In this document: piece after piece, positions 5,131 through 5,462 of the stretch
How the letters are laid out: every line of letters begins with the position of its first letter
Position numbering within the stretch: the first letter of the stretch is position 1
Origin: Actinomycetota bacterium
GTDB lineage: Bacteria; Actinomycetota; Thermoleophilia; UBA2241
Direction: 5' to 3'
Assembly: GCA_003132645.1 (NCBI GenBank)
Contig: PKYM01000236.1
Location: forward strand, 25,191-30,652
DNA: 5,462 nt
Made by a program: the position numbers and the translations under genes
The notes under the pieces: model-generated
Told to the model about the DNA's origin: nothing
Database searches by the model: none
What the model saw: the letters and a program-made list of their open reading frames with translations, nothing else

Positions 5131-5462
5131 CTAGAGGCCGCGCACCGGCCCGATGACGAGCCGCGCATAGCCATTGTCTGTGACATCGACCAGATGGGAG
5201 ACCGTGGCGGACGGGCCGCCCGCCGCCGGCGCGACGCGCACGCGGTAGCTGCCCGGGGGGACCGACATACGGAAACCGCCGCCGGCGCCCACTCGGGCGC
5301 GGGCGATCACGGCGTTCGTGGTCGGCGAGAGCAGCTCGACCACGATCGCCGGCGCGGGCGCCGGTGAGCCGCCCGCGGCGATCATCGGTCCGCCGGGGTT
5401 CACCAGCGTGAGCGTACCGACGATCCCCGTCGCCACCCCACCGGTTGACGTCGTCCCCGTCG
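5131..5462 (-). CDS. Exported protein with carboxypeptidase-regulatory-like beta-sandwich domain, C-terminal part
   Basis: Only the C-terminal 110 or so residues are in the window; the frame is open to the right edge. The visible part starts with a Thr/Gly/Ser-rich linker (TGTTSTGGVATG) of the kind found after signal peptides. A compact beta-rich domain follows: GIVGTLTLVNPGGP, a Pro/Ala loop, IVVELLSPTTNAVIARARVGAGGGFRMSVPPGSYRVRVAP, then VDVTDNGYARLVIGPV to the end. The GGFRMSVPPGSYRVRV signature (glycine, aromatic, then PPGxYxV) is typical of carboxypeptidase-regulatory/prealbumin-like domains, which serve as structural or binding modules outside the cytoplasm. A GTG at 5436 could be mistaken for the start, but coding character continues upstream of it and no ribosome site precedes it. 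The gene converges on the oxidoreductase, separated by 67 bp. Function beyond a surface or secreted role is unknown. Confidence 0.75.
   Translation of the reverse strand, partial: TGTTSTGGVATGIVGTLTLVNPGGPMIAAGGSPAPAPAIVVELLSPTTNAVIARARVGAGGGFRMSVPPGSYRVRVAPAAGGPSATVSHLVDVTDNGYARLVIGPVRGL

Noticed and set aside
5434..5436. GTG at the right edge as the true start of the - strand gene
   Set aside because: The frame stays open with a Thr/Gly linker beyond it, and there is no ribosome site, so the gene continues outside the window.
1..5462. CRISPR array, tRNA/rRNA genes, transposase, integrase or defence genes
   Set aside because: No regularly spaced repeats, cloverleaf-like segments or recognisable mobile or defence proteins were found on either strand.

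Overview
The window is very GC-rich, and its genes end nearly every codon in G or C. They are preceded by canonical Shine-Dalgarno sequences. This composition and the protein families point to a high-GC actinobacterium, possibly of the Thermoleophilia/Solirubrobacterales type. That placement is inferred from style, not proven. I see no rRNA, tRNA, CRISPR array, insertion sequence, integrase or phage gene. It reads as an ordinary chromosomal stretch of small, mostly independent transcription units.

Left part (1-1030, + strand): the tail of a reading frame with coding-like codon use ends at 217. It overlaps, by ATGA, the start of a multi-pass membrane protein of unknown function (214-783). A 63-residue soluble conserved-looking protein follows (839-1030).

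Centre (1107-2714): a 12-helix major facilitator transporter of the EntS-like/MFS_3 group lies on the + strand. Its last codons overlap tail-to-tail by 21 bp with a 110-residue DUF6506-like protein on the - strand. Next comes a divergent intergenic region of about 300 bp (2715-3017). A small protein with a cleavable-looking signal peptide, a glycine-rich linker and one membrane anchor follows (3018-3359).

Right part (3360-5462): a 216-bp gap holds the best promoter candidate of the window (TTGACA, 17 bp, TAGGTT). A 13-bp tandem repeat sits over the expected transcription start, and a perfect 8-bp stem-loop lies in the leader. The gap leads to a 495-residue FAD-dependent amine/amino-acid oxidase-like oxidoreductase (3576-5063). 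A 67-bp convergent gap with a 13-bp direct repeat and a stem-loop separates it from the C-terminal part of a - strand exported protein with a carboxypeptidase-regulatory-like beta-sandwich domain, which runs off the right edge.

The genes do not assemble into an evident pathway, and I find no convincing new multi-gene system. The most useful leads are the promoter/repeat/leader arrangement before the oxidoreductase, the orphan coupled frame at the left edge, and the uncharacterised small membrane proteins.
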